Both the position numbers and the translations under genes were made by a program. From NCBI GenBank assembly GCA_027484145.1, contig JAIXUH010000012.1:186001-250000 (forward strand): DNA of 64,000 bases, in the 5' to 3' direction. The notes below the pieces were generated by a model. It saw only the letters and a list, made by a program, of their open reading frames with translations, was not told the origin of the DNA and made no database searches. This document shows positions 1 through 8,884 of the stretch, piece by piece; positions within the stretch are counted from its first letter, which is position 1; the number at the start of each line of letters is the position of its first letter. The DNA comes from Rhodobacter sp. Lineage in GTDB: Bacteria; Pseudomonadota; Alphaproteobacteria; Rhodobacterales; Rhodobacteraceae.

Positions 1-2
1 AG

Positions 3-1031
3 ATCATCCGCACGGCCAAGGCCAAGGGCGTAAAGGTTGTGCTGATTGCCGACCAGATCAGTCCCATCGCCCTGCATCAGTTGTTGCGTCTGGGGGCCGA
101 TGACTTTGTGCCCTATCCGCTGCCCGAAGGGGCGCTGCACGACGCGATCGAACGGATGCGCCTGCCGCCGCCAGTCGTCGCGGCCCCTGCCCCGCTGCCC
201 GAATTGATGGCCGATGCGGTGGCCACGCCAAAGTTCAAGGCCAAGGGCGACCGCGAAGGCGTGGTGTTGCCGGTGCATGGCCTTGCGGGGGGTACAGGTG
301 CCTCGACCTTTGCCGTGAACCTCGCCTGGGAACTGGCAACGATCACCAAGACCGATGCGCCACGCGTCTGCCTGCTGGACTTTGACTTCCAGTATGGCTC
401 GGTCGCCACATATCTGGATCTGCCGCGCAAAGAGATCGTGTTCGAGGTGTTGTCTGACACCAACAGCATCGACAGCGATGCCTTCCTGCAATCGATGCTG
501 ACCTTCAACGACAAGCTGCATGTGTTCACGGCACCTGCCGACATGCTGCCCTTGGATATCATCGGGCCAGAGGATATCGGCAAGATCATCGACATGGCGG
601 CGGCGAACTTTGACTATGTCATCGTCGACATGCCGAAAACCATCGTCGCGTGGACCGAGGCCGTGTTGACCCGCGCTCATGTGTACTTTGCACTGCTGGA
701 GCTTGACCTGCGGTCGGCCCAGAACGTGCTTCGCCTGATCCGCGCGCTGAAGGCCGAAGCGCTGCCGCATGAAAAGCTGCGCTATGTGCTGAACCGCGCG
801 CCGAAATTCACCGATCTTTCGGGCAAAAGCCGAGTCAAGCGCATGGCGGAAAGCCTGGATATCGGGATCGAGATTCAGCTGCCCGATGGCAGCGTGCAGG
901 TGACACAGGCCAATGACCATGGCCTGCCTCTTGCAGAGACAGCGGCGAAGAATCCGCTGCGTAAGGAAATCATGAAGTTGGCCAAGTCGCTGCACGACCT
1001 GAACAAGGGCGTTGAAGCCGGCAAAGCGTGA
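3..1031 (+). CDS. cpaE: Tad/Flp pilus assembly ATPase CpaE (TadZ), 5' end cut by window edge
   Basis: MinD/ParA-like protein that positions the Flp (Tad) pilus machine at the membrane or pole. The reading frame is open back to the first base, so the N-terminus, the start of a degenerate receiver domain, lies outside the window. The visible part continues that domain (LRLGADDFVPYP) and then enters a MinD-like ATPase at about 279 with a deviant Walker A, GLAGGTGASTF, which lacks the usual catalytic lysine. A LLDFDFQYGSV strand and an IVDMPK motif follow. It is immediately followed by cpaF and tadBC, which fixes the assignment. The GTG at 39 is an internal codon, not the start. Confidence 0.9.
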   Translation: MIRTAKAKGVKVVLIADQISPIALHQLLRLGADDFVPYPLPEGALHDAIERMRLPPPVVAAPAPLPELMADAVATPKFKAKGDREGVVLPVHGLAGGTGASTFAVNLAWELATITKTDAPRVCLLDFDFQYGSVATYLDLPRKEIVFEVLSDTNSIDSDAFLQSMLTFNDKLHVFTAPADMLPLDIIGPEDIGKIIDMAAANFDYVIVDMPKTIVAWTEAVLTRAHVYFALLELDLRSAQNVLRLIRALKAEALPHEKLRYVLNRAPKFTDLSGKSRVKRMAESLDIGIEIQLPDGSVQVTQANDHGLPLAETAAKNPLRKEIMKLAKSLHDLNKGVEAGKA

Positions 1032-1053
1032 CGGTTCGAGGGGGCTTATACTG

Positions 1054-2514
1054 ATGTTTTCGCGTTTCAAAAAGCCAGAGGCCGGCCCGGCACCATCCGG
1101 GATGAAGCCTGTGCAATCATCGGGGCCGGTGGCACCCGTTGCCGCCAGCACGCCAAAGCCGCAGGCATCCATGTCGCGGCCGATGCCTGCTGCGCCGCCG
1201 CCAAAGACCCCTGCCGAGGCCATGGCCTTTGACAAGGAAAAGAAGAAAAAGGAAAAGATGCAGGAGCTGAAGGTCGAACTTCACAAGCGCCTGCTCGACA
1301 ACCTGAACCTTGCTGCGCTGGAAAAAGCGTCTGAATCCAGCCTGAAATCGGAAATCGCATCAATCACCGCCGAAGCGCTGGACGAAATGAGCGTGGCCCT
1401 GAATGCTCAGGACCGCGGCGTTCTGCATCAGGAGCTTTATGACGAGGTGATGGGCCTTGGCCCGCTGGAAGCGCTGCTCAAGGATGAAACTGTCAACGAT
1501 ATTCTGGTGAACGGGCCACGGCGGATTTTCGTCGAACGTTCGGGCAAGCTGCAACTGACCGACATCACCTTCAAGGACGAACGCCACCTGTTGCGGATCA
1601 TCGACAAGATCGTGTCCGCCGTGGGCCGCCGCGTTGATGAATCGAACCCCTATTGCGACGCCCGCCTTGCCGATGGCTCGCGTTTCAACTGCATGGTGCC
1701 GCCGGTGGCGGTGGATGGCTCGCTCGTCTCGATTCGTAAGTTCAAAAAGGAAAAGCTGGGCGTTCCCGACCTTGTCCGCTTTGGCGCCTTTACCGAAGAA
1801 ATGGCCGCCTATCTGCAGGCCGCAGTGGCCACCCGCCTGAACGTGATCGTGTCGGGCGGTACGGGTTCGGGCAAGACCACAACGCTGAACGCGCTGTCGT
1901 CTTTCATCGACAACACGGAACGCATCCTGACCATCGAAGACACGGCCGAACTTCAGCTGCAGCAGGTTCACGTGGGCCGGATGGAAAGCCGCCCGCCGAA
2001 CGTCGAAGGCAAGGGCGCCGTCACCCAGCGTGACTGCTTGCGCAACGCCCTTCGTATGCGTCCTGACCGCATCATCGTGGGGGAAACGCGCGGCGAGGAA
2101 GTGATCGACATGTTGCAGGCCATGAACACAGGCCACGACGGGTCAATGACCACAATCCACGCCAACTCATCGCGTGACGCAGTGTCGCGTCTGGAAAACA
2201 TGATCGCCATGTCGGGCATCGAAATGCCGATCAAGGCCATGCGCAGCCAGATCGCCTCGGCTGTGAACCTGATCGTGCAGGCCTCGCGCCTTCAGGATGG
2301 TTCGCGCCGCATGGTGTCGATCACCGAGGTGACCGGCATGGAAGGCGAAGTCATCTCGATGCAGGAAATCTTCCGCTACGAGCGGCTTGGCGTCGAATCC
2401 TCGGGCAAGATCATTGGCCGCTTCAACGCCACGGGCATCCGGTCGGCCTATTCCGACCGCTTCCGCCAGTGGGGCTATGACCTGCCCGCCGCCATTTACG
2501 AACCGATCGTGTAA
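1054..2514 (+). CDS. cpaF: Tad/Flp pilus assembly ATPase CpaF (TadA)
   Basis: Secretion ATPase of the VirB11/GspE family that powers Flp pilus extension and possibly retraction. From the ATG at 1054 it has 486 aa. A longer in-frame TTG start at 1012 would overlap cpaE and adds residues unlike the family. A Pro/Ala-rich N-terminal segment (about residues 10-65) precedes a helical domain. Walker A ([10 protein letters not shown]) is near residue 268 and the Walker B/Asp-box region ([11 protein letters not shown]) near 340. Complete and normal in length. Lies 22 bp after cpaE and 11 bp before tadB, so cotranscribed. Confidence 0.95.
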   Translation: MFSRFKKPEAGPAPSGMKPVQSSGPVAPVAASTPKPQASMSRPMPAAPPPKTPAEAMAFDKEKKKKEKMQELKVELHKRLLDNLNLAALEKASESSLKSEIASITAEALDEMSVALNAQDRGVLHQELYDEVMGLGPLEALLKDETVNDILVNGPRRIFVERSGKLQLTDITFKDERHLLRIIDKIVSAVGRRVDESNPYCDARLADGSRFNCMVPPVAVDGSLVSIRKFKKEKLGVPDLVRFGAFTEEMAAYLQAAVATRLNVIVSGGTGSGKTTTLNALSSFIDNTERILTIEDTAELQLQQVHVGRMESRPPNVEGKGAVTQRDCLRNALRMRPDRIIVGETRGEEVIDMLQAMNTGHDGSMTTIHANSSRDAVSRLENMIAMSGIEMPIKAMRSQIASAVNLIVQASRLQDGSRRMVSITEVTGMEGEVISMQEIFRYERLGVESSGKIIGRFNATGIRSAYSDRFRQWGYDLPAAIYEPIV

Positions 2515-2525
2515 GGACAAGACAG

Positions 2526-3494
2526 ATGGAAATTTCGGCTGCCCCGCTCATCTATGTCCTGATCTTTGTTGCCGTCGTCGTGATCGTCGAAGGCGTTTAT
2601 CTGACTGTCTTTGGCAAATCGATCAGCCTTGACAGCCGCGTCAGCCGCCGCCTTGCGCTGATGCAAAAGAACGGCAACCGCGAACAGGTGCTGGAACAAC
2701 TGCGCAAAGAGATGAGCCAGCACATGGCCTCTCGCGGTATTCCACTTTATTCGCTGCTGGCGTCCAAGGCGCAAAAGGCCAACATCGCCTTTACCCCCAA
2801 GCAACTGATCATGATTATGATCGGCCTGTCGGTGTTTTCCTATTTCGGTCTGACCCTTGCGACCGAGGCGGAAACCCCTGTGCGGATCGTGATCGCAGCC
2901 CTGATGGGCATTGGCGGCGTCTATTTCTGGGTCAACAAAAAGGCCAAGAAGCGCGTCTCGATGATGGAAGAACAGCTTGCCGACGCCGTCGAGTTGATGG
3001 TGCGGTCGCTACGCGTGGGGCACCCCTTTGCCTCGGCCATCGGGATCGTCGCCAAGGAAGTGCCTGACCCGCTTGGCACCGAATTCGGCCTGATCGCCGA
3101 CGAATCCGCCTATGGCCGCAACGTGGGCGACAGCCTGAAATCCTTTGCCGAACGCATGGACAACCAGGATTTGCGCTTTCTGGCAGTGGCCGTGTCGATC
3201 CAGCAGCAATCGGGCGGCAACCTTGCCGAAATCCTTGAAGGTTTGTCCAAGGTGGTCCGCGCGCGCTACAAACTGTTCCGCCGTGTGCGCGCCATCACCG
3301 CTGAGGCGAAGTGGTCGGGTATGTTCCTGTCGGCCTTCCCGCTGGCAGCGCTGGTCGCGATCAACATGATCGACCCGAATTATTATGAAGACGTCAAGGA
3401 AACCACCGCCTTCATCCCGGCGGCGATTTTCGTGGGCGTCATGCTGACGATCAACGTGATCTACATGAAGATCATGACAAACATCAAAGTCTGA
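2526..3494 (+). CDS. tadB: Tad pilus inner-membrane platform protein TadB
   Basis: Type II secretion F-domain (GspF-like) inner-membrane protein forming the pilus platform with TadC. It has 322 aa: an N-terminal membrane helix (about residues 5-27), a pair of helices near 93-140, a cytoplasmic helical T2SSF domain (about 160-270, with EQLADAVELMVRSLRVGHPF) and two C-terminal helices. This is standard TadB architecture and length. ATG at 2526 is preceded by AGGACAAGAC. It is followed after 8 bp by the paralogous tadC. Confidence 0.93.
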   Translation: MEISAAPLIYVLIFVAVVVIVEGVYLTVFGKSISLDSRVSRRLALMQKNGNREQVLEQLRKEMSQHMASRGIPLYSLLASKAQKANIAFTPKQLIMIMIGLSVFSYFGLTLATEAETPVRIVIAALMGIGGVYFWVNKKAKKRVSMMEEQLADAVELMVRSLRVGHPFASAIGIVAKEVPDPLGTEFGLIADESAYGRNVGDSLKSFAERMDNQDLRFLAVAVSIQQQSGGNLAEILEGLSKVVRARYKLFRRVRAITAEAKWSGMFLSAFPLAALVAINMIDPNYYEDVKETTAFIPAAIFVGVMLTINVIYMKIMTNIKV

Positions 3495-3502
3495 GGCGCA
3501 AA

Positions 3503-4483
3503 ATGCAGTTCATCGACTCTATCAATGCGATGCTGACCAATGCGCTTGGCCCGATGGGGCCGCTTCTGGCGCTTGGCGGTGTGGGTATCGTGCTGATCGT
3601 GGTGGCCCTGCCCACCATGATGAAAAAGCAAATAGACCCGCTGGACCGGATTCGCGCGCAACGCAGCGGCAAGCCCGAAGAGGTGCAGGCCTTGCGGCGC
3701 GGCGGCAATAATGTCGGCGCCGACAAACTGGAACGCTATGCCCAGTATCTGGAACCCAAAAGCGCCGAAGAGCTTGGCGCGACCAAGCTGAAGCTGTTGC
3801 GCGCAGGCTATCGCGGCAAAAGTGCGGTGCGGATGTTCCACTTTTCACAGTTCGCGCTTGGCCTTGGCGTTTTGGTGATCGGCCTGATCTATGCCCTTGT
3901 GAAGGCATCACAGACCGAGATGACGACCCAGACCATGATCATGTACACGATCCTGCCGGCAGCCATAGGCTATTACCTGCCGCAGTATTGGGTGCAGCGG
4001 CGCATCCAGTCGCGCCAGCAGGAAATCACCGAAGGTTTCCCCGATGCGCTGGATATGATGCTGGTCTGCGTCGAGGCGGGCCAGTCGCTGGACCAATCCA
4101 TCATCCGCGTCGGCAACGAGGCCCGCGCCGGCTATCCGGCCCTAGCAGAAGAGTTCGAGATGGTCGCGCATGAGGTGAAGGCCGGCAAGGAACGGGTCAC
4201 GGTTCTGCGTGACATGTCCGAACGCGTGGGCCTGCCTGACATCACCTCCTTCGTGACGACGCTGATCCAATCCACCAGCTTTGGCACCTCGATCGCAGAT
4301 GCGCTGCGGGTCTATTCCTCGGAAATGCGTGACAAACGTATCATGCGTGCCGAAGAAAAGGCCAATACCATCCCAACCAAGCTGACGTTGGGCACAATGC
4401 TCTTCACCCTGCCGCCGCTTCTGGTTATTCTAATCGGGCCGTCCTTGTTCAAATTCGCATCCCAAATGGGGGGTGGAGGCTGA
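3503..4483 (+). CDS. tadC: Tad pilus inner-membrane platform protein TadC
   Basis: Second GspF-family platform subunit of the Tad secretion system. It has 326 aa with an N-terminal helix (about residues 14-36), central helices near 113-160, a T2SSF cytoplasmic domain (EGFPDALDMMLVCVEAGQSL) and a C-terminal helix with the ending KFASQMGGGG. The stop at 4481-4483 overlaps the GTG start of the following TPR lipoprotein by 11 bp, suggesting translational coupling. Confidence 0.93.
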   Translation: MQFIDSINAMLTNALGPMGPLLALGGVGIVLIVVALPTMMKKQIDPLDRIRAQRSGKPEEVQALRRGGNNVGADKLERYAQYLEPKSAEELGATKLKLLRAGYRGKSAVRMFHFSQFALGLGVLVIGLIYALVKASQTEMTTQTMIMYTILPAAIGYYLPQYWVQRRIQSRQQEITEGFPDALDMMLVCVEAGQSLDQSIIRVGNEARAGYPALAEEFEMVAHEVKAGKERVTVLRDMSERVGLPDITSFVTTLIQSTSFGTSIADALRVYSSEMRDKRIMRAEEKANTIPTKLTLGTMLFTLPPLLVILIGPSLFKFASQMGGGG

Positions 4484-5072
4484 TATTTCCCGCCCGATCT
4501 TTCGGTCCCTTGCCGTAATCCTTGTGCTTGGTCTTGTTGCCGCCTGTGGAAACACCGGCGGCAAAGGCATGTTTGGCGGGACGGATGTGTCGCGCAATAC
4601 GCCCTTTGGCGTTGACCCAAAAGAACAGGGCATTGACGGGCTAATCGTAGGCCACCGCCTGATGCAGGCGGGCGAATATGAACTGGCGCTGAAAGCCTAT
4701 CTGCGCGGTGCCGCAGAGCATGGCTTCACCGCCGATGTGCTCTCGGCCCTTGGATCGGCCAACCTGCACCTTGGCCGCCTGAATCAGGCCGAAGACCTGT
4801 TGCGCAAGGCCACGGTTGAAGACGCCAATTTTGTGCCCGCCCTGAACAATCTGGGCGTTGTGCTGATGGAGCGCGGCCAATACGGCGAAGCGAAGGTGTT
4901 TTTTCAGCGGGCTTTTGCCGCCGATAGTGGCCAAACGGACTCCATCCGCGAAAATCTGAAGCGCGCTATCGCGAAAACCGAAGATGCGGTATATGCTGAA
5001 CCCGAGGAAACACCAAAGTTCACCCTCGTTCGGCGCGGGCAAAGCACATATGAGCTTTTGTCCGAGCTGTAA
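4473..5072 (+). CDS. tadD: TadD-like tetratricopeptide lipoprotein of the Tad locus
   Basis: TPR protein expected to act as a pilotin or assembly factor for the Tad secretin. It has 199 aa from a GTG at 4473 inside the end of tadC. An N-terminal hydrophobic stretch ends in a lipobox (LVAAC, Cys near residue 25), so it is a predicted lipoprotein. TPR units follow (GEYELALKAYLRGAAEHG, GRLNQAEDLLRKATV, GQYGEAKVFFQRAFA). Its position after tadC matches tadD in other Tad loci. The GTG start is inferred from the overlap and the signal peptide that begins right after it. Confidence 0.85.
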   Translation: MEADISRPIFRSLAVILVLGLVAACGNTGGKGMFGGTDVSRNTPFGVDPKEQGIDGLIVGHRLMQAGEYELALKAYLRGAAEHGFTADVLSALGSANLHLGRLNQAEDLLRKATVEDANFVPALNNLGVVLMERGQYGEAKVFFQRAFAADSGQTDSIRENLKRAIAKTEDAVYAEPEETPKFTLVRRGQSTYELLSEL

Positions 5073-5109
5073 GGGGCGCGAACCCGAGCAGTAAAAAGAG
5101 GACGCATAA

Positions 5110-5955
5110 ATGCGCCGACCGATGTTGACGGCACTGTGCCTGGGTGGCGCGGTGGCCCTGAGTGCATGTCAGAAGAACTCTGACGCCGAAGTGCAGCGCG
5201 CCCTGAAGGACGTGAATGTCATCGATGAAAGCAACCTGTCAGACATCATGCTGACAGTGGGCGACCCGGAAGAAGCGGTGTCTTACTTCAACCGGACCGC
5301 AGAACAAAACCCAGACCGGATTGATCTGAAACGCGGCCTTGGCAAATCGCTGGTCCGCGCGGGCCGCCAGCAAGAGGCGGTGACGGTCTGGCGCACGGTC
5401 GTGGCCCACCCCGAAGCCAACAGCGATGACCGGATTCAACTGGCTGATGCCCTGATCCGCAGCAACGACTGGACCAATGCCGAAGCCGAGTTGAACAAGG
5501 TGCCCCCGACCCACGAAACGTTCGAGCGTTATCGGCTGGAAGCGATGGTTGCGGATTCCAAGAAGAACTGGAAAAAGGCCGACAGCTTTTACGAAATCGC
5601 CGCAGGCATGACGTCAAAGCCTGCAGGCGTGCTGAACAACTGGGGCTTTTCCAAACTGTCGCGCGGCGATGCGGCGGGGGCGGAAAAGCTGTTCGTACAG
5701 GCGCTGACCTATGATCCGTCGATGTTCACCACCAAGAACAACCTTGTTCTGGCGCGCGGGTCACAGCGCAAATACGACCTGCCCGTCGTCAAGATGAGTC
5801 AGGCCGAACGCGCCGAGCTTCTGTACACGCTTGCCCTTGCCGCGATCAAACAGAACGATGTGCAGGTGGGCAAGGAACTGCTGCGCGAGGCGGTCGAAAC
5901 CCATCCGCAGCATTTCGAGGCTGCCGCGCGTAGCCTTGCAGCACTTGAGGCCTGA
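5110..5955 (+). CDS. TPR lipoprotein, second TadD-like protein
   Basis: A 281-aa predicted lipoprotein with signal peptide and lipobox LSAC (Cys near residue 20), followed by TPR-like helices throughout (YFNRTAEQNPDRIDLKRGLG, AGRQQEAVTVWRTVV, GDAAGAEKLFVQALTYDPSM). Preceded by AAGAGGA 8 bp before the ATG. It sits between the TadD-like gene and the prepilin peptidase, so it probably serves pilus assembly too. Two consecutive TPR lipoproteins occur in several alphaproteobacterial Tad loci. The partner is not visible from sequence. Confidence 0.8.
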   Translation: MRRPMLTALCLGGAVALSACQKNSDAEVQRALKDVNVIDESNLSDIMLTVGDPEEAVSYFNRTAEQNPDRIDLKRGLGKSLVRAGRQQEAVTVWRTVVAHPEANSDDRIQLADALIRSNDWTNAEAELNKVPPTHETFERYRLEAMVADSKKNWKKADSFYEIAAGMTSKPAGVLNNWGFSKLSRGDAAGAEKLFVQALTYDPSMFTTKNNLVLARGSQRKYDLPVVKMSQAERAELLYTLALAAIKQNDVQVGKELLREAVETHPQHFEAAARSLAALEA

Positions 5956-5958
5956 TCC

Positions 5959-6462
5959 GTGACGCCCGGCGCCGCGACGGCCCTGCTGCCCTTTGCCCTC
6001 GCCATCGGCATCTGGGTATCGTGGAGCGATATGAAGTTCATGAAGATACCCAACAAGGCGGTTATCGCCTTGTTGCTGGTCTGGCTGATCCCCGGCCTTT
6101 TGGCGGTGCCCCTGACCGGGTTGCCGCTGATGACGTGGCTGTGGGGCTGGGCGCTTGCCGGCATTGTACTGGTGGCGGGGTTTGTCGCCAATATGGTGCG
6201 GCTGATCGGGGCGGGTGACGCCAAGTTTGCCGCCGCCATGGCGCCTTTCTTTGTGGGGGCCGACATGCGCCTTGTCTTTGCGCTGTTCGCGGCCTGCCTG
6301 CTGGGGGCCTTTACCGCCCATCGCGGGGCGCGGTTGATCGGGCCGTTCCGCAATGCCGTGGCAGATTGGGCGAGTTGGACGAACAAGGATTTTCCCATGG
6401 GCCTTGCCCTATCGGGAACACTGGTCTTCCATCTTTTGCTCACAATTCGGGGTGCATTCTAG
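5959..6462 (+). CDS. cpaA: Prepilin peptidase CpaA/TadV (A24 family)
   Basis: Aspartic membrane peptidase that cleaves the leader of the Flp prepilin and of TadE/F pseudopilins. It has 167 aa from a GTG start, four bases after the previous stop. The two catalytic aspartates of the A24 family are visible: one in WSDMKFMKIPN (residues about 24-34) and one in IGAGDAKF (about 84-91). About five membrane helices. Short, without the methyltransferase domain, as is normal for CpaA/TadV. Confidence 0.9.
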   Translation: MTPGAATALLPFALAIGIWVSWSDMKFMKIPNKAVIALLLVWLIPGLLAVPLTGLPLMTWLWGWALAGIVLVAGFVANMVRLIGAGDAKFAAAMAPFFVGADMRLVFALFAACLLGAFTAHRGARLIGPFRNAVADWASWTNKDFPMGLALSGTLVFHLLLTIRGAF

Positions 6463-6529
6463 GGCACGATTCCTGCACTTCGGGCAGGATTGTTTCCCGA
6501 TGCCGGAACCAAACGCAGGATTTGCCCGC

Positions 6530-7843
6530 ATGAACATGCAGATGACGCCGAACGTGATCGCCCCGCCCGCGCCAAAGTCGCTGGCCGAAACGGGGCTGTC
6601 GATGGTGATGATGCGCGACATCCTTCTCAAGACCATGTTCCGCATGAACCTTGATCTGGTGTCGGACATCAGCCGCGTCATCAGCCTTGGCGTGCCACTG
6701 ACGCAGGAAATTGTGGACGTTGCCCGCAGCCAGAAACTGATCGAGGCAACGGGTACCCTGCATGCCACCAGTGGCAACGAAATGGGCTATCAACTAACCG
6801 AAAGCGGCAAGTCGCGCGCCCTGGATGCGCTGTCGCAATCGGAATACTACGGCGCCATGCCGGTGCCCCTTGCGGACTACGGCATTCAGATGAAGCGCCA
6901 GTCGGTGCGCGACATCCGCCTCACGCGCGATCAGCTTGTGGGGGCCATGGGCCACCTGATCCTGCCGCCCGACCTGCTCGGCCACCTTGGCCCGGCCATC
7001 ACCTCGGGCCGGTCGATCCTGCTCTATGGCCCGCCCGGCAACGGCAAATCCTCCATCTCGAACGGCATCCGCGCAGCGATGGGCGACAAGATCTATATCC
7101 CCCGCGCCATTGAATATTCCGGTCAGGTCATCACTGTATATGACCCCATCGTGCATTCGGCGGCGGAAGAGGCGTTCGATGACCCCAATTCGCTGCGCCG
7201 CACGTCAAATCGCTTTGATGGCCGCTATGTCTATTGCGAACGCCCCACCGTGATCACCGGCGGTGAATTGACGCTGGACATGCTGGATCTGAAGTACAAC
7301 CCCGTGGCGCGCACCTATCAGGCACCGCTGCAGCTGAAAGCCTCGGGCGGCATCTTCATCGTCGACGACCTTGGCCGTCAGGTGGACCCGCCGCAGAAAC
7401 TGGTGAACCGCTGGATCGTGCCGCTGGAAGAAGCGCGCGATATTCTGGCGCTGCAATCGGGTGAAAAGTTCACAGTGCCCTTTGACACGCTGGTGATCTT
7501 TTCCACCAACTTCCACCCCAACGAAATCTTCGACGGCGCCGCCCTGCGCCGTATCTTCTTCAAGATCAAGATCGACGGCCCGACGCAGGAAATGTTCCTG
7601 AAGATCTTTGCCATGGTCGCCCGCAAGAAGAAGGTGCCGCTGGACGAAAAGGCGCTGGTTCACCTGCTGAAGGTGAAATACCCCACAATCAACGGCGTCT
7701 TTGCCAACTATCAGCCGGTCTTCCTGATCGACCAGATGATCGCCATCTGCGAATTTGAAGGCATCCCCTATCAGATGACGCCCGACCTGATTGACCGCGC
7801 GTGGTCGAACATGTTCGTCAAGGACGAAAAGATCGCCAAGTAA
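6530..7843 (+). CDS. AAA+ ATPase linked to the Tad locus
   Basis: A 437-aa protein of the AAA+ superfamily: Walker A LLYGPPGNGKSS, Walker B-like GIFIVDDLGRQ, and a sensor region VIFSTNFHPNEIFDG. The N-terminal part (about 150 residues) looks like a helical region resembling a winged helix (RMNLDLVSDISRVISLGV). The specific function is unknown to me. It follows the prepilin peptidase by 67 bp in the same direction, so a role in pilus biogenesis is an inference. Start chosen at the ATG at 6530 behind GCAGGA. An in-frame ATG at 6500, also behind CAGGA, is equally possible. Confidence 0.8.
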   Translation: MNMQMTPNVIAPPAPKSLAETGLSMVMMRDILLKTMFRMNLDLVSDISRVISLGVPLTQEIVDVARSQKLIEATGTLHATSGNEMGYQLTESGKSRALDALSQSEYYGAMPVPLADYGIQMKRQSVRDIRLTRDQLVGAMGHLILPPDLLGHLGPAITSGRSILLYGPPGNGKSSISNGIRAAMGDKIYIPRAIEYSGQVITVYDPIVHSAAEEAFDDPNSLRRTSNRFDGRYVYCERPTVITGGELTLDMLDLKYNPVARTYQAPLQLKASGGIFIVDDLGRQVDPPQKLVNRWIVPLEEARDILALQSGEKFTVPFDTLVIFSTNFHPNEIFDGAALRRIFFKIKIDGPTQEMFLKIFAMVARKKKVPLDEKALVHLLKVKYPTINGVFANYQPVFLIDQMIAICEFEGIPYQMTPDLIDRAWSNMFVKDEKIAK

Positions 7844-8358
7844 TGGCCGTGATCAGGCCAGTCCTGATCTCGACAGCACTCGCCATGTGGCTCGAAGCAT
7901 TTTACCGCTTCGGGGCCACGTGGGCACCAGAGATCCTGCCCGGCGCCATGGCCGTTTATCTGGTGTGGACAGGCATCTTTCATATGCTGCGCCGCGCCCT
8001 GCCCCATGTGCGCGACATGATCTGGATGCTGATTGCTGGTCTGGCCGGACTTGCGTTCGAATGGGTCGCGGTGGGCAACTCGCCATGTGGAAATCCCGAC
8101 GCGCTGCAATCGGGAATGTTCCTGTTCCACGCGACCTATCCGCTCTGGGGCGCGATCCTGTGGGATCAGACGGATCAACGCCGAAAGGCAGGGCTGCCGC
8201 TGATCGCCGTCTTTACTGCCCTCGGGATGCTCGGATTTTTGCTGCCCATGGGGGATGCGCGCATGGGGTGGTTTCTGTTCGTGCCACTTGCGCTATACCC
8301 GATCCTCTTTGTGCTTGCCCTTATCCGAGGGAAAACGAGCGTACGCCCGCTTCGGTGA
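7843..8358 (+). CDS. Predicted integral membrane protein of unknown function
   Basis: A 171-aa hydrophobic protein with about five membrane helices (for example residues 5-20, 28-45, 55-72, 118-135, 140-158). The start ATG at 7843 overlaps the stop of the AAA+ ATPase (TAATG), so the two are translationally coupled and probably act together. I recognise no family. The 3' end overlaps the convergent cyclo-ligase gene by 38 bp. Confidence 0.65.
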   Translation: MAVIRPVLISTALAMWLEAFYRFGATWAPEILPGAMAVYLVWTGIFHMLRRALPHVRDMIWMLIAGLAGLAFEWVAVGNSPCGNPDALQSGMFLFHATYPLWGAILWDQTDQRRKAGLPLIAVFTALGMLGFLLPMGDARMGWFLFVPLALYPILFVLALIRGKTSVRPLR

Positions 8359-8884
8359 TGATCATGTCAAGGCGCTGGTCCGTCGGCTCGATCGGCACTT
8401 CGGGCAATTCCTGTGCGGCAAAGGCAAAGCCCACCGCCAGCACCTTGTGACGCGCCCGCAAGCCTTCCAGCGTGCGGTCGTAAAAGCCGCCGCCATAGCC
8501 CAGCCGATAGCCCCGCGCATCAAACCCAACCAAGGGCACGATCAACACCTGCGGTTCAACCCATGCCCCTTCGGCCGGAACCCACGCGCCGAACTCACCT
8601 TCCTGCATCGCGCAACCGGGCGTCCATTCGCGAAAGCGCAGCGCCATGCCCTTGCCCATGATGACCGGCACCGCCACCGGCCCCTGATGCGCGGCCATCG
8701 CGGGCAGCGGGTCAATCTCGGTCCGCATCGGCATGTATCCGGCCAAAGCCTGCCCGCGATAACCTGCCAGCACATCAGCCAGCAGTTCCGCCGCCTGCCC
8801 CTGCCCGGCGGCAAAGGCAGCCTTGCGCGCCGCAAAAGCTGCCTTGCGCGCCGCCGCCTTTACGGATGTCAGATCAGCATCCAT
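8321..8884 (-). CDS. 5-formyltetrahydrofolate cyclo-ligase
   Basis: ATP-dependent enzyme converting 5-formyl-THF to 5,10-methenyl-THF in one-carbon metabolism. It has 187 aa; the family motif RLGYGGGFYDRTL sits near residue 130 and the N-terminal basic helix KAAARKAAFAARKAAFA is typical. Start at 8884 gives MDADLTS. The longer upstream frame is only the antisense-free read-through into the mgtE frame. The start lies 16 bp inside the mgtE 3' end, so it is read in one operon with mgtE. Confidence 0.9.
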   Translation of the reverse strand: MDADLTSVKAAARKAAFAARKAAFAAGQGQAAELLADVLAGYRGQALAGYMPMRTEIDPLPAMAAHQGPVAVPVIMGKGMALRFREWTPGCAMQEGEFGAWVPAEGAWVEPQVLIVPLVGFDARGYRLGYGGGFYDRTLEGLRARHKVLAVGFAFAAQELPEVPIEPTDQRLDMIITEAGVRSFSLG

